A model generated the notes under the pieces. The model did no database searches. It was not told the origin of the DNA and worked only from the letters and a program-made list of their open reading frames with translations. The translations under genes were made by a program, and so were the position numbers. Below are positions 34,526 through 36,442 of a stretch of DNA of 36,442 bases, one piece after another. The number at the start of each line of letters is the position of its first letter. Within the stretch, counting starts at the first letter, position 1. The stretch is from Bacteroidia bacterium (lineage in GTDB: Bacteria > Bacteroidota > Bacteroidia > Bacteroidales > Azobacteroidaceae), in contig BNXY01000026.1 in assembly GCA_025999935.1 (NCBI GenBank), forward strand, positions 1 to 36,442. Direction: 5' to 3'.

Positions 34526-34656
34526 TTCTATTTATTTTTATCTCTAAATCCCTAAAGGGAACTTTGCTGAGTCTGTATTATCATTATTTGTTATATATTA
34601 TCATTTTTATTTTTGCTTTTTTGTATGCAAATTTTCGTAGATTGCAAGCCGTCTAT

Positions 34657-35303
34657 GTCCAGCAGGGACAGCACTTTATTAACCGTATGCTTTAGCATAC
34701 GGAAGAAGACACCCTCCACGCCAAAGTCCCGCAGAGACGGCACTTGACTACCTGCCCCAATCGCGCTCGTCAAAATCCAAGCCCATTTCCCTGATAAATG
34801 CAATATACTCATCTTTGAATGTTGTTGTTTTATGGTGTTCCTGTTGATTGATTATGTAGTTGATTACTTTTTGTTTATCTTCCATACTTTTAGATAATGC
34901 AGCATATCCTTCGCCCCAAGCAACAAATTTGTCAAATCCGTCTTTTGTTTTAATAATCTTACTTGAAGACCCTTTTAATGCTTGCATAAACTCTGATAAT
35001 GAAGTGGTTGCAGGCATAGTAAAGAGCAAATGTACATGGTCGGGCATTGAATTAATGCGATAAAGATAACCGCCTTTGTTTTTAATAATACCCCACATTT
35101 CCTGATATAGAAATTTCACTCTGTCGTCTGCGGGCAGTGTTTGTTCGCTTTTATGAGTGCGGACAACGGCATGTATAAGTAGATTGATGTAACTCATTGT
35201 GCATTGTTTTTTAAGTATCGTCCCTGCGGGACTTTGGCTGTATGAGTATCTTCCTGTCCGTAAGCTGAAGCATACGGTTAATAAAGTGTTGTCCCTGCGG
35301 GAC
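34657..35303 (-). mobile_element. RAYT/REP-type element with inverted ends
   Basis: Two inverted arms of about 84 bp (34657-34740 and 35219-35303) flank the transposase gene. Both contain GTCCCTGCGGGAC-like and CCGTATGC..GCATACGG hairpins and CACTTTATTAA/TTAATAAAGTG. Identity is about 80 percent by eye. Paired REP hairpins around a REP-associated tyrosine transposase gene are typical of this class. The right arm abuts the truncated RhuM gene. Confidence 0.8.
34748..35197 (-). CDS. REP-associated tyrosine transposase (IS200/Y1 family)
   Basis: A 149-residue single-strand HUH transposase. The HUH motif is HVH in MPDHVHLLFT, and the catalytic tyrosine is in INYIINQQEHH near the C-terminus; YRINSMPDH and SLSEFMQALKGSSSK are characteristic. 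I start at the ATG at 35197 (MSYINLLIHAVVRTHK); an upstream in-frame extension runs through the inverted repeat and is not family sequence. Such proteins cut REP hairpins and may spread them. It appears intact. Confidence 0.9.
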   Translation of the reverse strand: MSYINLLIHAVVRTHKSEQTLPADDRVKFLYQEMWGIIKNKGGYLYRINSMPDHVHLLFTMPATTSLSEFMQALKGSSSKIIKTKDGFDKFVAWGEGYAALSKSMEDKQKVINYIINQQEHHKTTTFKDEYIAFIREMGLDFDERDWGR

Positions 35304-35609
35304 TTGCTGAAAAAGTTCATACTTCAATATTATGCCGGTATTAGGCAACTCCCTTTCTACCTGACGGTTGCCTTCCAAACGAACTTGTCGGAAATTCCGA
35401 CAGGTTGCCTCTTTGTCCAATTCGCCCTCTGTGTAAATATGGTCGATATGTTCCACCACATTGGTGCGCGAAGTTTGAAACAAATTCGCAATTCGTTGCT
35501 GCGAAAGCCACAGTGTTTTGCAGCTCAAATGCACGTCAATTCGCGGTGAATTATCATCTGCCTGATAGATAATGATTTCTTCTTCTGTATTTTTATGCTC
35601 TTTTACCAT
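35304..35609 (-). pseudogene. Truncated RhuM-family gene
   Basis: About 88-102 residues of a RhuM-like protein remain: IIIYQADDNSPRIDVHLS, TLWLSQQRIANLFQTSRTN, then HIDHIYTEGELDKEA and FRQVRLEGNRQVERE. Family members continue past 300 residues with a NLDxIISVGYRV segment, which is missing. The reading frame runs into the right arm of the RAYT element at 35303, so insertion or associated deletion removed the rest. The N-terminal part is a DNA-binding-type domain. Residues after about 88 no longer match the family. Confidence 0.7.
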
Positions 35610-35668
35610 ATTTTTTTATAATTCTTACTTTTTGCTCAATTGAAAATCTCACTATACCAAAGCCTCTT

Positions 35669-36073
35669 TTAGGGGGTTGGGAGTGTCGCTATTTCAATTT
35701 GTTCCACATTCCCGTTTTTTATCGAAAATGCCTTGATGACGGGCGTTTCTTCCTGCAAAGAAAGAATAATATAGATAATATCCGGGTCGAAAGCCAGCCG
35801 AATATCCTCTTCCGAAGGGCGCGCCGGCGATTCCGGATGACTGTGATAATTGGCGATAATCTGCAATCCCAGCGACCGCGCTTCCTTTAAAACGCCGAAT
35901 TGTTCTCTCGGGTCGAACGAAAAATGTTCGTTGCTGTGGTCGATATTGGTTAACGGTAATTGCTTAACCGCCTCATTTTCATTCCCAACCAAAAGACCGC
36001 AGGCTTCGTTCGGCAATTCGTTCCGCGCTTGCGCAATGATACCGTCAATAATGTTTTGAGCGATACAAATCAT
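35669..36073 (-). CDS. JAMM/M67-family metallopeptidase
   Basis: A 134-residue zinc peptidase of the JAMM type, the fold that removes ubiquitin-like proteins or processes sulfur-carrier proteins. The catalytic set is complete: E23 in NEACGLLVG, H77 and H79 in YHSHPESP, S87 and D90 (HxH-x10-D). Prokaryotic stand-alone JAMM proteins such as Mec release cysteine from sulfur-carrier proteins. Its ATG overlaps the TusA stop (ATGA), so the two act in one pathway (inferred). The last residues (TLPTP) lie in a TTTTAGGGGGTTGGG stretch that resembles repeat DNA. Confidence 0.9.
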   Translation of the reverse strand: MICIAQNIIDGIIAQARNELPNEACGLLVGNENEAVKQLPLTNIDHSNEHFSFDPREQFGVLKEARSLGLQIIANYHSHPESPARPSEEDIRLAFDPDIIYIILSLQEETPVIKAFSIKNGNVEQIEIATLPTP

Positions 36074-36297
36074 TTCTCTATTTCTACATTGTAAATACCC
36101 GATGTTTCGGTTTCTTTGACCGACAATACATTAAATCCCTGTTCCGCAGCGCTTTTCGGAACATTTTCCAAAGGCTCGCCTTCGGTCAGTTTCACGTTCA
36201 ACACATCTCCTTTTTGGAGTTTGTTCAGTTCGATTTTCGTTTTCACGAAGGTCATCGGACAATGTTCTTTTGTTATGTCTAAATTGTATGTTGCCAT
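36070..36297 (-). CDS. TusA/SirA-family sulfur carrier
   Basis: A 75-residue protein with the TusA fold: persulfide-carrying C13 in EHCPMTFVKTKIEL, then GDVLNVKLTEGEP and a C-terminal strand YNVEIE. TusA proteins pass sulfur from cysteine desulfurases to downstream acceptors. The canonical CPxP is CPMT here. It is the first gene of a pair with the JAMM peptidase (4-nt overlap). A sulfur source could be the cysteine desulfurase at 27245-28834, about 7 kb away on the same strand. Confidence 0.88.
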   Translation of the reverse strand: MATYNLDITKEHCPMTFVKTKIELNKLQKGDVLNVKLTEGEPLENVPKSAAEQGFNVLSVKETETSGIYNVEIEK

Positions 36298-36335
36298 AAA
36301 TGTAAATTATGAATTATTTTAATATCGTTCTACTT

Positions 36336-36442
36336 TCAACATCTTGCAAATCGCCATTCTTTTGCCGTTACCCCAAAAAGTGCCACATTCAAAACATCCG
36401 CTTCGTTAGCATAAACGAAAGAAGTTTGCAAAGGCTTAAGTT
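36336..36442 (-). pseudogene. KilA-N-type protein remnant at the window edge
   Basis: Reading from the right edge, an open frame gives LKPLQTSFVYANEADVLN and ALFGVTAKEWR, a pattern found in Bacteroidota KilA-N/phage-antirepressor-like proteins, then ends in TGA at 36336 soon after. Normal members continue (WRxxNP..GNIRDYA), so the C-terminus is lost. The start lies beyond the window. The adjacent RhuM fragment fits a patch of decayed phage- or defence-related genes. Confidence 0.45.

Noticed and set aside
34591..34812. 73-codon ORF left of the transposase gene
   Set aside because: Most of it is the inverted repeat read through; the same peptide fragments appear from the right arm.

Overview
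The window looks like a chromosomal segment from a member of the Bacteroidota, most likely Bacteroidales. Support comes from repeated TAnnTTTG -7 promoter boxes, A-rich translation starts, the gene orders pyrG-yidC and ispD-recG, and Bacteroidota-type families (DUF4249 lipoprotein, DUF6769, TonB-dependent receptor). Genus cannot be read from the sequence.

Layout. 1-1000 (minus) is decaying DNA: a frameshifted lipoprotein, a C-terminal gene remnant and a tiny ORF. 1005-8320 (minus) holds yidC and pyrG (housekeeping), then a three-gene outer-membrane operon (barrel protein, DUF4249 lipoprotein, TonB-dependent receptor). 8669-11766 (plus) is xseB-ispD-recG. 11777-14053 is a small insertion zone: a GH43 glycosidase and an antitoxin-like ORF, each followed by a displaced copy of the recG 3' end with its terminator. 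pepE (minus) is divergent from a heavy-metal efflux operon (14972-20994, plus): DUF6769 Cys/His-rich protein, a candidate Cys-containing leader peptide, adaptor, CzcA/CusA pump and TolC-type channel. 21096-25440 (minus) is an ECF sigma factor, a four-TM partner and a VIT/VWA/DUF2135 surface protein; two similar ECF-like promoters suggest one regulon. An ABC-F ATPase (plus) follows.

27245-30347 (minus) is the most interesting part: an encapsulin shell of family 2B type (HK97 shell with an inserted cyclic-nucleotide-binding-like domain), followed by a SufS-like cysteine desulfurase with a ~120-residue non-catalytic N-terminal extension, the expected form of an encapsulated cargo. A nine-nucleotide periodic array fills the spacer between them. 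Upstream on the same strand are a MjaI-like restriction-modification locus with decayed endonuclease and intact methylase, a periplasmic alpha/beta hydrolase, a DUF4405 membrane protein, a REP-associated (RAYT/IS200-like) transposase element with inverted repeats next to a truncated RhuM gene, and a TusA-JAMM peptidase pair. TusA and JAMM proteins handle sulfur relay and sulfur-carrier processing, so the shell/desulfurase and this pair may be two halves of a sulfur locus split by defence and mobile DNA (inference).

A second theme is palindromic repeats. Several families lie between genes, and two have inserted in frame inside the methylase and the hydrolase, adding about ten residues to each protein.
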